Shown piece by piece: positions 1-7,988 of a DNA stretch of 50,908 bases. How positions within the stretch are numbered: the first letter of the stretch is position 1; each line of letters starts with the position of its first letter. A model generated the notes under the pieces. It ran no database searches. It saw nothing but the letters and a program-made list of their open reading frames with translations, and had not been told where the DNA came from. The stretch comes from an uncultured Bradyrhizobium sp. (GTDB lineage Bacteria; Pseudomonadota; Alphaproteobacteria; Rhizobiales; Xanthobacteraceae), in NCBI RefSeq assembly GCF_947648125.1, contig NZ_CANSMR010000040.1, positions 1 through 50,908 on the forward strand, given 5' to 3'. A program made the translations under genes and the position numbers.

Positions 1-221
1 TAGTAGTACTGCGCAAGCTGCACGTTCTCGCGGACCGGAGCGGGCGCAGCCTCGTCGAGCGCCTGCAGCTTTGCGGAGGCGTTCGAGATCGGCTCCAGCA
101 GGTCCGCGTATGAATTCGCCTGCAGAACGTCGGCCGGGTTCGGCCCAGGCGCAGCTTCGGCGGCACCGACCGCGCCGAACGCGGCCACCGCTCCCAGAAG
201 TCCAGCGATTTTCCTATCCAT
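1..221 (-). CDS. Secreted protein, N-terminal fragment (cut by window edge)
   Basis: The reverse strand reads without a stop for 73 codons from an ATG at 221 to the window edge. A GAGGAG ribosome-binding site stands 7 bases upstream of the ATG. The first residues, MDRKIAGLLGAVAAFGAVGA, form a signal peptide with a likely cleavage after AEA. The mature part is acidic and alanine-rich (for example NASAKLQALDEAAPAPVREN) and ends at QLAQYY at the edge. No domain is recognisable in so short a piece. It is probably a small periplasmic or envelope protein. The frame, start and ribosome-binding site are seen directly; the function is unknown. Confidence 0.6.
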   Translation of the reverse strand, partial: MDRKIAGLLGAVAAFGAVGAAEAAPGPNPADVLQANSYADLLEPISNASAKLQALDEAAPAPVRENVQLAQYY

Positions 222-432
222 CTTTGCTCTCCTCAAAAAGTCGCCGGACCGAGCGCCGGTTTCTAGCAACGCCGATCATTGCGCAATGTTTCGTGAACCG
301 CGCATTAACGCCCTGTGACGGGATCGTGGCGGCAGGCACCTGCATCTGACGCGGGACGGATGTCGGCTCGCGCGAAGAAACCTGCCAGAACAAGAATCTA
401 GAGCGACTGATTCGATCAGAACCGAAGTGGCT
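222..432. other. Intergenic gap without a recognised gene
   Basis: This spacer lies between the start of the secreted-protein gene on the left and the 3' end of the hydrolase gene on the right, both on the minus strand. It should hold the promoter of the left gene. I see no strong promoter, terminator or coding frame in it; open frames crossing it lack any family signature. Confidence 0.4.
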
Positions 433-1578
433 CTACCTTGCGCGATCGAGGAACTGCAGCAGCAACCGGCTCACTTCCTCCGGCTGCTCCTGCTGCACCC
501 AGTGGCCGGCGCCGTCGACCAGATAACAGCCGATCATTTTGGTACAGGCCTTGGTCTGCATCGTCTCGAACACGCCGGGCCGCTGATAGGTGCCCCAATC
601 CTGCTTGCCCGAGATGAAAGCGGACGGCTGGTCGATGCTGCGGCCGCTCCAGGTCTGCAATTCCGCGGTGAACGCGCCTGACGTGCCGCAGCGATACCAT
701 TGCAGCCCGCCCTGGAATCCCGTGCGCTGATACTCGGCGCTGTAATAAGCCAGCTCGCGATCCGGCAGCCAAGTGTTGGCGGCGATCGCCTCGCGCGACG
801 GCATCTCTTCGGCGACCGTCGCAGCCATGTCCTTGGCGAGATCCATCACGTAGTAGGTCGGCAATTTGGCCAGCTCGCCCGCCGACCAGGATTGCAGCGG
901 ATACGGCTTGTTGTCTTTCCAGTCCGCGCTCTTGTGATGATAATAGGCGCGCAGGAAGTCGTGCACGCCCTGCGGCGCGCGATGCATGTCGGCATTGGCC
1001 GGGCGCGTCGAATAGTACCATTGATAATGCTTGCGCGGCCGCGGCAGCGCGGCCAGCTCGCGATGCACGGGGTCTTCCCTCGCGGGCTTCGCTGGTTCAT
1101 TGGCGATGTTGAATGGCAGCGACGGCGGTCCTGCGAACGGCGCGCTCATCATCACGACCGCGCGGAACACGTCGGGGCGGATCAGCGCGCACCACGCCGC
1201 GACCGACGAGCCGAAATCATGCCCGATCACCGCATCGACATGCGTGTAGCCGAACGCCGCGACCAGCCCCAGCGCATCGCGCACCAGATTGGGCAGGCGA
1301 AACGCGCTGAGATTACCGTCATACTCCGCGCTCCAGCCTGACGTGCGGCCATAGCCGCGCTGGTCTGGCGCGATCACGTGATAGCCGGCCGCGGCGAGCT
1401 TCGGCATCACCTTGCGCCAGGAAAACGCCAGCTCCGGAAAACCGTGCAGCAGCAGCAGGCAAGGCCGGCCGGATGTTTCGAAGCCTGCTTCGAGCACATG
1501 CATGCGCAGGCCATTGATCCCGTCGACATAACGCGAGCGGATGGTGGAGGGGAGCGGGACGTCGGGGAGCGTTTCCAT
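433..1578 (-). CDS. Alpha/beta-fold hydrolase, epoxide hydrolase-like
   Basis: This is a 381-residue protein of the alpha/beta hydrolase superfamily, closest in motifs to epoxide hydrolases. The oxyanion motif HGFPE is at residues 45-49. The nucleophile elbow GHDFGSS carries Asp121 rather than Ser, as in epoxide hydrolases and haloalkane dehalogenases. The catalytic His is probably His359 in GAGHW. The cap region (about 150-290) is rich in Tyr and Trp, as expected for substrate-activating residues. There is no signal peptide, so it is cytosolic. It would hydrolyse an epoxide or related substrate through an aspartyl-ester intermediate; the substrate cannot be inferred. The ATG is preceded by an AGGTGA-like site. 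It is a single gene, not obviously in an operon. Confidence 0.85.
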   Translation of the reverse strand: METLPDVPLPSTIRSRYVDGINGLRMHVLEAGFETSGRPCLLLLHGFPELAFSWRKVMPKLAAAGYHVIAPDQRGYGRTSGWSAEYDGNLSAFRLPNLVRDALGLVAAFGYTHVDAVIGHDFGSSVAAWCALIRPDVFRAVVMMSAPFAGPPSLPFNIANEPAKPAREDPVHRELAALPRPRKHYQWYYSTRPANADMHRAPQGVHDFLRAYYHHKSADWKDNKPYPLQSWSAGELAKLPTYYVMDLAKDMAATVAEEMPSREAIAANTWLPDRELAYYSAEYQRTGFQGGLQWYRCGTSGAFTAELQTWSGRSIDQPSAFISGKQDWGTYQRPGVFETMQTKACTKMIGCYLVDGAGHWVQQEQPEEVSRLLLQFLDRAR

Positions 1579-1680
1579 CGCAAATCACCTGTTGGGCATC
1601 GCCGCACAACCAGCGCATTTGGCTGTATGCTGGCGGCCATTGGTGAACGATAGCAACTTTGGCTACGGGATGCATACCGC

Positions 1681-2187
1681 ATGCGCCACGCGAGGATTGC
1701 AGAGCTGCCCGGCTGGATGTCGCGTCTCGGTGTGATGATCGTGGCCGCCGGTCTGTTGCTGGTGCCTGCGGTCCGCGCGGCCGACATCAAGGAGCTCACC
1801 GAAAAATTGCCGCGCGCCTATATCGGCGAATTCCTCTGGGATGGCGACAACACGGTGCAGAACGTTGTCATCACTTTCGACAAGGTGCAGGCCCTGAACG
1901 AGCAGAACGCGGAAGCGCGCGGCTGCGGTTCATACGAGGTCGGCCGTCACGTGAGCAAGATCGATGTCGAGATGTTCATCCGGCTGTCCGATCTCGAGGT
2001 CGAGATCTTCGAACGCTCGCCCGACGGCAACGGAGCGTTCGAGACCGACGGCAGCCATCGCGGCAAGCTATCGGAAGATCTTCAGCAGATCGATGCGCAG
2101 TGGACCTCCACCGCATCCGGTAAGCACGGCCAACTGCATCTGCGCGCTGCGGCGTCGGTGGCGTGCGGACCGGCGGAGGATTTGTAG
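1681..2187 (+). CDS. Secreted protein of unknown function
   Basis: This is a 168-residue frame with an N-terminal hydrophobic segment (GVMIVAAGLLLVPAVRA) followed by a mature domain of about 130 residues. A start at 1717 (MSRLG...) would give a more typical signal peptide than the ATG at 1681, so the first 12 residues may not be translated. The mature part has alternating polar and hydrophobic stretches consistent with beta structure, and two Cys (in GCGSYEV and ACGPAE) that could form a disulphide in the periplasm. I do not recognise the family. It is transcribed divergently from the hydrolase gene across about 100 bases. GC3 is high, like its neighbours. Confidence 0.7.
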   Translation: MRHARIAELPGWMSRLGVMIVAAGLLLVPAVRAADIKELTEKLPRAYIGEFLWDGDNTVQNVVITFDKVQALNEQNAEARGCGSYEVGRHVSKIDVEMFIRLSDLEVEIFERSPDGNGAFETDGSHRGKLSEDLQQIDAQWTSTASGKHGQLHLRAAASVACGPAEDL

Positions 2188-2218
2188 TGCTGCATAACGC
2201 TGGAAGCGTTGTCCATCC

Positions 2219-2405
2219 TTCACCCTCCCCTGGAGGGGGAGGGTCGGCTCACAGCGAGCGAAGCGAGATGTGAGGCGGGGTGGGGTGATCTCTCAACACG
2301 GGAAGGCACCGATACGAGGGACCTTCACCCCACCTCGGTTCGCATTCCATGCGAACCGATCCCAGAGCGAGCTCCGCTCGTCTCGACCCCTCCAGGGGAG
2401 GATAA
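2219..2405. repeat. Palindromic intergenic repeat, family A (copy 1)
   Basis: The element is bounded by inverted arms built on CCTCCCCTGGAGGGGGAGG on the left and CCCCTCCAGGGGAGG on the right. It contains an inner palindrome with arms TCGGTTCGCAT and ATGCGAACCGA, and the phrase GGGGTGATCTCTC. Two further copies occur at 17468-17627 and 34291-34457. It fills the gap between convergent genes, where it could also act as a bidirectional transcription end. It is non-coding and typical of interspersed repeats in this bacterial group. Confidence 0.85.
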
Positions 2406-2411
2406 GAGGAA

Positions 2412-3956
2412 TTACGCTTTGGCGGGAGCCTTCGGCCAGTACCTGTCACGCAGATGCCGCTTCACCAGTTTCCCGGTCGGCGTGCGTGGCAACTCTTGCT
2501 CGAAATCGATGCTCTTCGGGCATTTGATCGGTGACAGATGCTGGCGGCAGAATGCGATCAATTCGGCCTCGAGCTCCTTGCCCGCCTTGGCGATGTCGTG
2601 CGGCTGCACCACGGCCTTGACCTCTTCGCCCATCTCCTCGTTCGGCACGCCGAACACCGCGACGTCGGAGATCGCGGGATGCGTGATCAGCACGTCCTCG
2701 GTTTCCTGCGGGTAGATGTTCACGCCGCCAGAGATGATCATGTAGCTCTTGCGGTCGGTGAGATAGAGGAAGCCTTCTTCGTCGAGGTAGCCGACGTCGC
2801 CGAGCGTGGACCAGCCCTTGGCGTTGTAGGCCTTCTTCGTCTTCTCGGGATCGTTGTGATAGGTGAAGACAGGCGCGTCGGCGAAATAGACCTGGCCGAT
2901 CTGGCCGGTCGGCGCCTCCTCGTCGTTCTCGTCGAGAATTTTGACCTTGCCGACCACGGCGCGGCCCACGGTGCCGCGATGGGTCAGCCATTGCTGCGAG
3001 GTCGAGACCGTGACGCCGTTGCCTTCGGAGCCGGCGTAATACTCGATCAGGATCGGTCCCCACCATTCGATCATCTTCGCCTTGACGTCGACCGGGCAGG
3101 GCGCCGCGGCGTGGATCGCGCCTTTCAGCGACGAGACCTTGTAGCGGGCGCGAACCTCGTCGGGCAGCTTCAGCATGCGCACGAACATGGTCGGCACCAG
3201 CTGTGACTGCGTCACCTTGTGCTCCTCGATCTGCTTCAAGAATTCCTCGGCGTCGAAATGCTCCATGATGACGGAGGTGCCCCCGAGCACGGTTGCCATC
3301 ATGTTGAAGCGCAGCGGGGCCGCGTGATAGAGCGGCGCCGGCGACAGATAGATCGAGTCGGCATTCATGCCGCACATGTCGGCGGTGAGAATCCGCAGGA
3401 ACGGGTTCGGCACGTCGATCCGGTTGCCCTCGAATTCCTTCTTGATGCCCTTGGGCCGACCGGTGGTGCCAGAGGAATACAGCATGTCGTAGCCTGCGAT
3501 CTCGTCGGCAACGGGCGTGGTCGGCTGCGCGCCGGCCTCCTTGTCGTAGGAGCGGAAGCCCGGTGCGGGTTCGTCCATCATGTAGAACAGCGGTTCGCCT
3601 GGCTCGCCCTTGATCAGGCCCTTCACCTTGTCGGCGCATTGCGGCGTGGTGATGAACACCTTCGCTCCGCAGTCTTTGATGATGTAGGCGATCTCCTCTT
3701 CGGTCAGGTAGCGGCTGATCGCTGTGTAATAGAGCCCCGAGCGCTGCGCGGCCCAGCAGATCTCCATGAAGGCGAGGCGGTTTTCCATCAGCAGCGCGAT
3801 GTGGTCGCCGGCCTTCAGGCCTAGCGAGCGGAACAGATGCGCGCCCTGGTTCGAAAGCTCGTCGAGCTCGCGATAGGTGATCGCCTTGCCGGACGCCGCC
3901 ATCTGGTAGGCGATCTTGTTCGGATGGTTACGCGCGTGGATCGACGGGTGGGTCAA
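2412..3956 (-). CDS. Acyl-CoA synthetase (AMP-dependent CoA ligase, FadD-like)
   Basis: This ANL-superfamily ligase of about 514 residues activates a carboxylic acid to its CoA thioester through an acyl-AMP. The P-loop YSSGTTGRPKG lies near residue 160. The A5-like YAGSEGNG, the hinge TLGDVGYLDEEGFLYLTDRK, ISGGVNIYP, and the C-terminal PRTPTGKL with its catalytic Lys are all present, so it looks complete and active. There is no ATG in frame. I place the start at a TTG at 3956, because GAGGAAAC sits 5-7 bases upstream; a second TTG at 3974 lies before that site. The gene precedes repeat D and the thiolase on the same strand. The substrate is probably a medium/long-chain or aryl-alkanoic acid, which is an inference from context. 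Confidence 0.88.
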   Translation of the reverse strand: MTHPSIHARNHPNKIAYQMAASGKAITYRELDELSNQGAHLFRSLGLKAGDHIALLMENRLAFMEICWAAQRSGLYYTAISRYLTEEEIAYIIKDCGAKVFITTPQCADKVKGLIKGEPGEPLFYMMDEPAPGFRSYDKEAGAQPTTPVADEIAGYDMLYSSGTTGRPKGIKKEFEGNRIDVPNPFLRILTADMCGMNADSIYLSPAPLYHAAPLRFNMMATVLGGTSVIMEHFDAEEFLKQIEEHKVTQSQLVPTMFVRMLKLPDEVRARYKVSSLKGAIHAAAPCPVDVKAKMIEWWGPILIEYYAGSEGNGVTVSTSQQWLTHRGTVGRAVVGKVKILDENDEEAPTGQIGQVYFADAPVFTYHNDPEKTKKAYNAKGWSTLGDVGYLDEEGFLYLTDRKSYMIISGGVNIYPQETEDVLITHPAISDVAVFGVPNEEMGEEVKAVVQPHDIAKAGKELEAELIAFCRQHLSPIKCPKSIDFEQELPRTPTGKLVKRHLRDRYWPKAPAKA

Positions 3957-3977
3957 AGATGTTTCCTCAAACAAGGT

Positions 3978-4119
3978 GGTCGTCCCTGCCTAGTGCGCGA
4001 TTGCGCACGGGAGCAGGGACTCATAACCATCGATTTATGTTGTTGACTGAGTTGGGGCCGCAGCCCGGCATAACCACAAGCATCTATGGTTATGGGTCCC
4101 GGCTTTCGCCGGGACGACA
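3978..4119. repeat. Palindromic intergenic repeat, family D (copy 1)
   Basis: The left arm GGTCGTCCCTGC and the right arm ending GCCGGGACGAC are inverted. The inner segment has GCGCGATTGCGC and a repeated ATGGTTATG motif. Related copies are at 6993-7122 and 21637-21760. It occupies the gap between the thiolase and CoA-ligase genes and reaches the region just upstream of the ligase ribosome-binding site. Confidence 0.8.
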
Positions 4120-4159
4120 CTTTTTTCGTGGAGGCCCTTCGGACCTAATCGAACGCTTC

Positions 4160-5332
4160 TTACAGCCGCTCGACAATCGTCACATTCGCCATGCCGCCGC
4201 CTTCGCACATGGTTTGCAGGCCGTAACGCTTGTTGCGCTGCTTGAGTGCGTGCAGCAGCGTCGTCATCAGCTTGGTGCCGCTGCCGCCGAGCGGATGGCC
4301 GAGCGCGATCGCACCGCCATTGACATTGAGCCGGGCCGGATCGGCGCCGGTGGTCTTCAGCCACGCGGTCGGCACCGAGGCGAAGGCTTCGTTGACCTCG
4401 AACAGGTCGATGTCGTCGATTTTCATGCCGGCCCTCTGCAGCGCGCGCTGCGTTGCCGGCAGCGGCGCTTCCAGCATGATCACGGGGTCGCCGCCCATCA
4501 TGGTGAGGTGATGGATGCGTGCCATCGGCTTGACGCCGAGCGCCTTCAGGCCCTTCTCGTTGACGACCATCACGCCGGAGGCGCCGTCGCAGATCTGGCT
4601 GGCGCTGGCCGCGGTCAGCTTGCCGTTCTCGGCGATCAGCTTGACGCCCTTGATGCCGTCGAGGCTGGCGTCGAAGCGGATGCCTTCATCGATATGGTGG
4701 GTGTCGGTCGAGCCGTCGGCGCGGGTGATCTTCACCGGCACGATCTCGTCCTTGAAGTGGCCGGCTTGCGTGGCCGCGATCGCGCGCTGATGGCTGTTGT
4801 AGGAGAATTCGTCGAGCTCGTCCTTCGACAGGCCGTACTTCTCGGCCATCATCTCCGCGCCGGTGAACTGGCTGAACACGATGTTGGGATACTTCGCCTC
4901 GATGCCGGGGCTCTTGTAGTGGCCGAAGCCGTTCTTGGCGGGCAGCGAGGAGGCGAGCCCCATCGGCACGCGGGTCATCGATTCCACGCCGGCGGCGATC
5001 ACGCAGTCCATGGTGCCGCTCATCACGGCCTGAGCCGCGAAGTGCAGCGCCTGCTGCGAGGAGCCGCACTGGCGGTCAATCGAGGTCGCGGGCACGCTCT
5101 CCGGCAACTTCGAGGCCATCACTGCGTTGCGCGCGACGTTGGTGGATTGCTCGCCGGTCTGCATCACGCAGCCCATGATCACGTCCTCGACCTGCGCCGG
5201 GTCGGCGCCTGATCGTTCGACGAGCGCATTGAGCACGGTGGCGGCCAGATCGGCCGGATGCCAGCCGGCGAGGCGCCCTCCCTTGCGGCCGCCGGCGGTG
5301 CGGGCGGCGGCGACGATATATGCCTCGGCCAT
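4160..5332 (-). CDS. Acetyl-CoA acyltransferase (thiolase)
   Basis: At 390 residues this is the usual length for thiolases. It cleaves 3-ketoacyl-CoA with CoA, or runs the reverse Claisen reaction. The nucleophilic Cys89 lies in [11 protein letters not shown], the His in GHPLGGSG is about residue 346, and the second catalytic Cys376 is in [10 protein letters not shown]; all three catalytic positions are present. The ATG at 5332 has AGGGAGA upstream; an in-frame codon at 5404 would put the divergent promoter inside the gene, so I reject it. It is divergent from the TetR gene and followed by a CoA ligase on the same strand. It is probably the last step of beta-oxidation for the acyl-CoA block to its right. 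Confidence 0.93.
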   Translation of the reverse strand: MAEAYIVAAARTAGGRKGGRLAGWHPADLAATVLNALVERSGADPAQVEDVIMGCVMQTGEQSTNVARNAVMASKLPESVPATSIDRQCGSSQQALHFAAQAVMSGTMDCVIAAGVESMTRVPMGLASSLPAKNGFGHYKSPGIEAKYPNIVFSQFTGAEMMAEKYGLSKDELDEFSYNSHQRAIAATQAGHFKDEIVPVKITRADGSTDTHHIDEGIRFDASLDGIKGVKLIAENGKLTAASASQICDGASGVMVVNEKGLKALGVKPMARIHHLTMMGGDPVIMLEAPLPATQRALQRAGMKIDDIDLFEVNEAFASVPTAWLKTTGADPARLNVNGGAIALGHPLGGSGTKLMTTLLHALKQRNKRYGLQTMCEGGGMANVTIVERL

Positions 5333-5406
5333 GTCTGATCTCCCTGGTGTTTCTGGATTGTGAGGTTTTGAAAGTTGGGCCGGATTTAAGGGGTGGCTCA
5401 GCATTT

Positions 5407-5426
5407 AGTCAATCAATCAATTAACT
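5407..5426. promoter_or_regulatory. Candidate TetR operator between thiolase and tetR
   Basis: The 20-base imperfect palindrome AGTCAATCAATCAATTAACT matches its own reverse complement at 14 of 20 positions, and every mismatch is a C/T or A/G exchange. It is AT-rich in a GC-rich region and lies between the thiolase start (5332) and the TetR start (5445). This is the expected position for autoregulation and control of the thiolase-ligase genes. The palindrome is seen directly; binding is inferred. Confidence 0.45.
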
Positions 5427-5444
5427 CTTGAGTGCAGCCCCGCC

Positions 5445-6173
5445 ATGGGCTTATGTGCGGCCTCGATTTACCGTCGAGCCCTGAGACAGAGCGGGACCAG
5501 AGCGCAGTTGAATACCAGCGTACCGACGAAACTTCCGGCCGGCAAAAATGCTACTGCCGACAAGCTATTGGTCGCAGCCAGCGAGCTGATGATCGAGCGC
5601 GCCTCGATCGAGGTGTCGCTGTCCGACATCGCCCAGAAGTCCGGCGTCAACGCCGCCCTGGTGAAATATCATTTCGGTAACAAGGACGGGCTGTTGCTGG
5701 CGCTCTTGGCGCGCGACGCCGCCACCGAGATATCGCAGCTCGAATATCTCATCAGCCAGCCGATCACGCCGTCGGCGAAACTGCGGCTGCATATCGGCGG
5801 CATCATCCGCGCCTATCACCAGTTCCCCTATATGAACCGGCTGATTCATTATCTCCTGCACGAGAGCTCGCCTGCGGCCGCGAACGAGGTGTCGAAATTC
5901 TTCGTCGCGCCGCTGCTGGATTTTCACCGCCGGCTGCTGGCCGAGGGCATCAAGGCCGGCGAATTCCGCAAGATCGATCCGGTGCTGTTCTACACCAGCC
6001 TGATCGGCGCCTGCGATCACCTGTTCTTCGGCCGCCACGCGATGTCGCGCGCGGTTGGCGTCGGCCCGGTCACCGACGAGGTCTGCCGCGAATACATCAA
6101 GCACATGGAAGCCTTGATCTTCGGCGGCGTGCTCAATCCCGATAAGGAAACGGCAGCGGTCGCCGCCGGATAA
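5445..6173 (+). CDS. TetR family transcriptional regulator
   Basis: The 242-residue product has a TetR N-terminal helix-turn-helix. The stretch ADKLLVAASELMIERAS is helix 1, and SLSDIAQKSGVNAALVKYHF plus GNKDGLL form the recognition and following helices. The C-terminal ligand domain is alpha-helical and not family-specific by eye. The first 20 or so residues lie before the fold. A TTG at 5508 (LNTSVPTKL) is an alternative start, and neither site has a clear Shine-Dalgarno sequence. It is divergent from the thiolase and upstream of the SDR on the same strand. By position it probably represses both arms and responds to an acyl-CoA, as several fatty-acid TetR repressors do. Confidence 0.88.
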   Translation: MGLCAASIYRRALRQSGTRAQLNTSVPTKLPAGKNATADKLLVAASELMIERASIEVSLSDIAQKSGVNAALVKYHFGNKDGLLLALLARDAATEISQLEYLISQPITPSAKLRLHIGGIIRAYHQFPYMNRLIHYLLHESSPAAANEVSKFFVAPLLDFHRRLLAEGIKAGEFRKIDPVLFYTSLIGACDHLFFGRHAMSRAVGVGPVTDEVCREYIKHMEALIFGGVLNPDKETAAVAAG

Positions 6174-6219
6174 CAAGTTCGAAGTCTAGAGAAGAAACGC
6201 CCAAGGAAAGGTTGTTCCC

Positions 6220-6978
6220 ATGCAGTTGAAAGACGTTGCCGTTCTCATCACCGGCGGTGGCTCCGGCCTCGGTGCCGCAACCGCGCGTGCCATGGCCGCC
6301 AAGGGCGCCAAGATCGGCGTGATCGACCAGAACAAGGAAAACGCCGAGAAGGTCGCCGCCGAAGTGAAGGGCGTTGCCCTGCATGCCGACGTCACCGACG
6401 AGGAAGCGATCAAGGCGGCGATCGCCAAGGCCGAAGCCGCGCACGGTATCGCGCGTGTGCTGATGAACTGCGCCGGCATCGGCGGCTCGCAGCGCATCGT
6501 TGGCAAGGACGGCGTCTATCCGCTGGCGAAGTTCGCCCGCATCATCAACGTCAACCTGATCGGCACCTTCAACGTGCTCCGCCTGTTCGCCGAGCGCCTC
6601 GCCACCGCCGAGGCGATCGGCGAAGAGCGCGGCGTCGTGATCAACACCGCGTCGGTCGCGGCCTATGAAGGCCAGATCGGCCAGATCGCCTATTCCGCCT
6701 CGAAGGGCGGCGTCGTCGGCCTCACGCTGCCGGCCGCGCGCGACCTCGCCAGCCTGAAGATCCGCGTCAACACCATCGCGCCCGGCCTGTTCCTGACGCC
6801 ACTGCTGATGGGTCTCAACGAGGAAGCCCGCAAGAGCCTGGGCGCCCAGGTGCCGCATCCGGCTCGCCTTGGCGATGCCTCGGAATACGGCAACCTCGCC
6901 GTCCACATCGTCGAGAACCCGATGCTCAACGGCGAGACCATCCGTCTCGACGGCGCCATCCGCATGGCGCCGCGCTAA
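6220..6978 (+). CDS. SDR family 3-hydroxyacyl-CoA dehydrogenase (HSD17B10-like)
   Basis: This 252-residue short-chain dehydrogenase has the cofactor motif TGGGSGLG at about residues 11-18, NCAGIGG near 85, catalytic Ser in INTASVAAY, and YSASK with the catalytic Tyr and Lys. The pattern NTIAPGLFLTPLL and the C-terminal RMAPR resemble type II 3-hydroxyacyl-CoA dehydrogenases. It would oxidise 3-hydroxyacyl-CoA to 3-ketoacyl-CoA with NAD+. A second, clearly homologous SDR occurs at 37233-37994 next to another CoA ligase. It follows tetR by 46 bases with AAGGAAAG upstream of the ATG. It fits the hydratase, dehydrogenase and thiolase steps encoded around it. Confidence 0.9.
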   Translation: MQLKDVAVLITGGGSGLGAATARAMAAKGAKIGVIDQNKENAEKVAAEVKGVALHADVTDEEAIKAAIAKAEAAHGIARVLMNCAGIGGSQRIVGKDGVYPLAKFARIINVNLIGTFNVLRLFAERLATAEAIGEERGVVINTASVAAYEGQIGQIAYSASKGGVVGLTLPAARDLASLKIRVNTIAPGLFLTPLLMGLNEEARKSLGAQVPHPARLGDASEYGNLAVHIVENPMLNGETIRLDGAIRMAPR

Positions 6979-6992
6979 CGGCGAATTCCGCT

Positions 6993-7122
6993 GTCGTCCC
7001 TGCGAAAGCAGGGACCCATACTCCGCGGCGTCTGTAACAGGCAAACCTGGCAGACGTCGCGCAAAACAACAAAAGCCTGTGGTTATGGGTCCCGGCTCGC
7101 GCTTCGCTTGGCCGGGACGACG
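6993..7122. repeat. Palindromic intergenic repeat, family D (copy 2)
   Basis: The element starts GTCGTCCCTGCGAAAGCAGG and ends GGCCGGGACGACG, with inverted arms and an internal GGTTATGGGTCCCGG. It lies between two same-strand genes (SDR and hydratase) and ends only about a dozen bases before the next start codon. It could form a hairpin in the transcript that affects coupling between the genes. Confidence 0.8.
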
Positions 7123-7134
7123 GTCGGGAGGACC

Positions 7135-7947
7135 ATGCGCGTGTCTCAACCACTGCTGATCGAACATCATGACGGGGTCGATTGGGTTACGCTCAATCGC
7201 CCGGAAAGCCTCAACGCGCTCGATCCTGCGATGATCGACGCGCTCAATACCTACTTCCAGGGCCTGCAGCGCAATCGCGACACCCGTGTCGTGGTGCTGA
7301 AGGGCGCCGGCGCGAATTTCTGCGCCGGGCTCGACCTCAAGCACGCGATGGCGCGCCGTGGCGGACAGGCCGAGCCGCCCGGCGTCACCGAGTCGCTGGA
7401 CTCGCAGCGCCGCATTGCTGACATCGTGATGCTGATGCGGCGCTGTCCGCAGCCGATCATCGCGCTGGTGCAGGGGGCTGCGGCCGGCGGCGGCTTCGCG
7501 CTGGCGCTCGCCGCCGACATCCGCATCGCCGCGAAAAACGCGCGGATGAACTGTGCCTTCATCAAGCTCGGCTTGGGGGGCTGCGACATCGGCACCAGCT
7601 ATTTCCTGCCGCGCCTCGTCGGCGTGTCGGTCGCCTCCGAACTGATCCTCACCGGGCGTTTCATCCATGCCGACCGTGCGCTCGCGGTTGGCCTGGTATC
7701 GGAGGTGGTCGAGGCCGCCGATCTCGACACTGCGGCCAATCCTTACGTCGAGGCGATGATGACGGCTTCGCCGGTCGGCCTTCGCCTCTCGAAGGAATGC
7801 ATCAACATGAGCGTCGATGCCGGCTCGATCGAGGCCGTGATCGCAATGGAAGATCGCAATCAGGTGCTGTGCAGCCGCTCGGAAGATTTCCAGGAGGGCA
7901 TCAGGGCCTTTCTCGAGAAACGAAAGCCTGTCTATATCAGGCGCTGA
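7135..7947 (+). CDS. Enoyl-CoA hydratase/isomerase family protein
   Basis: This 270-residue crotonase-fold protein has the oxyanion-hole segments NFCAGLDLKHA (about 61-71) and AAAGGGFALALAADI (about 115-129). The two Glu of true enoyl-CoA hydratases (Glu144/Glu164 in rat crotonase) are not conserved: the first position is Ala in GGGFALA and the second is non-acidic. An Asp (about residue 151) in LGLGGCDIGT matches the catalytic Asp of dienoyl-CoA isomerases, although the partner Glu is Ile. It is therefore more likely an isomerase or specialised lyase than a simple hydratase. GGGAGG precedes the ATG at 7135; an earlier ATG at 7108 lies in the repeat. It is in tandem with the following ligase. 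Confidence 0.88.
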   Translation: MRVSQPLLIEHHDGVDWVTLNRPESLNALDPAMIDALNTYFQGLQRNRDTRVVVLKGAGANFCAGLDLKHAMARRGGQAEPPGVTESLDSQRRIADIVMLMRRCPQPIIALVQGAAAGGGFALALAADIRIAAKNARMNCAFIKLGLGGCDIGTSYFLPRLVGVSVASELILTGRFIHADRALAVGLVSEVVEAADLDTAANPYVEAMMTASPVGLRLSKECINMSVDAGSIEAVIAMEDRNQVLCSRSEDFQEGIRAFLEKRKPVYIRR

Positions 7948-7988
7948 GAACAGATCCTCAAAAGGACAAGAATTCCGGGAGACGCAAA

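Noticed and set aside
71-349. Short plus-strand frame at the left edge
   Set aside because: It is Arg/Pro-rich and antisense to a better gene with a signal peptide and ribosome-binding site.
2209-2715. Plus-strand frame through repeat A
   Set aside because: It is made of the repeat and the antisense of the CoA-ligase end.
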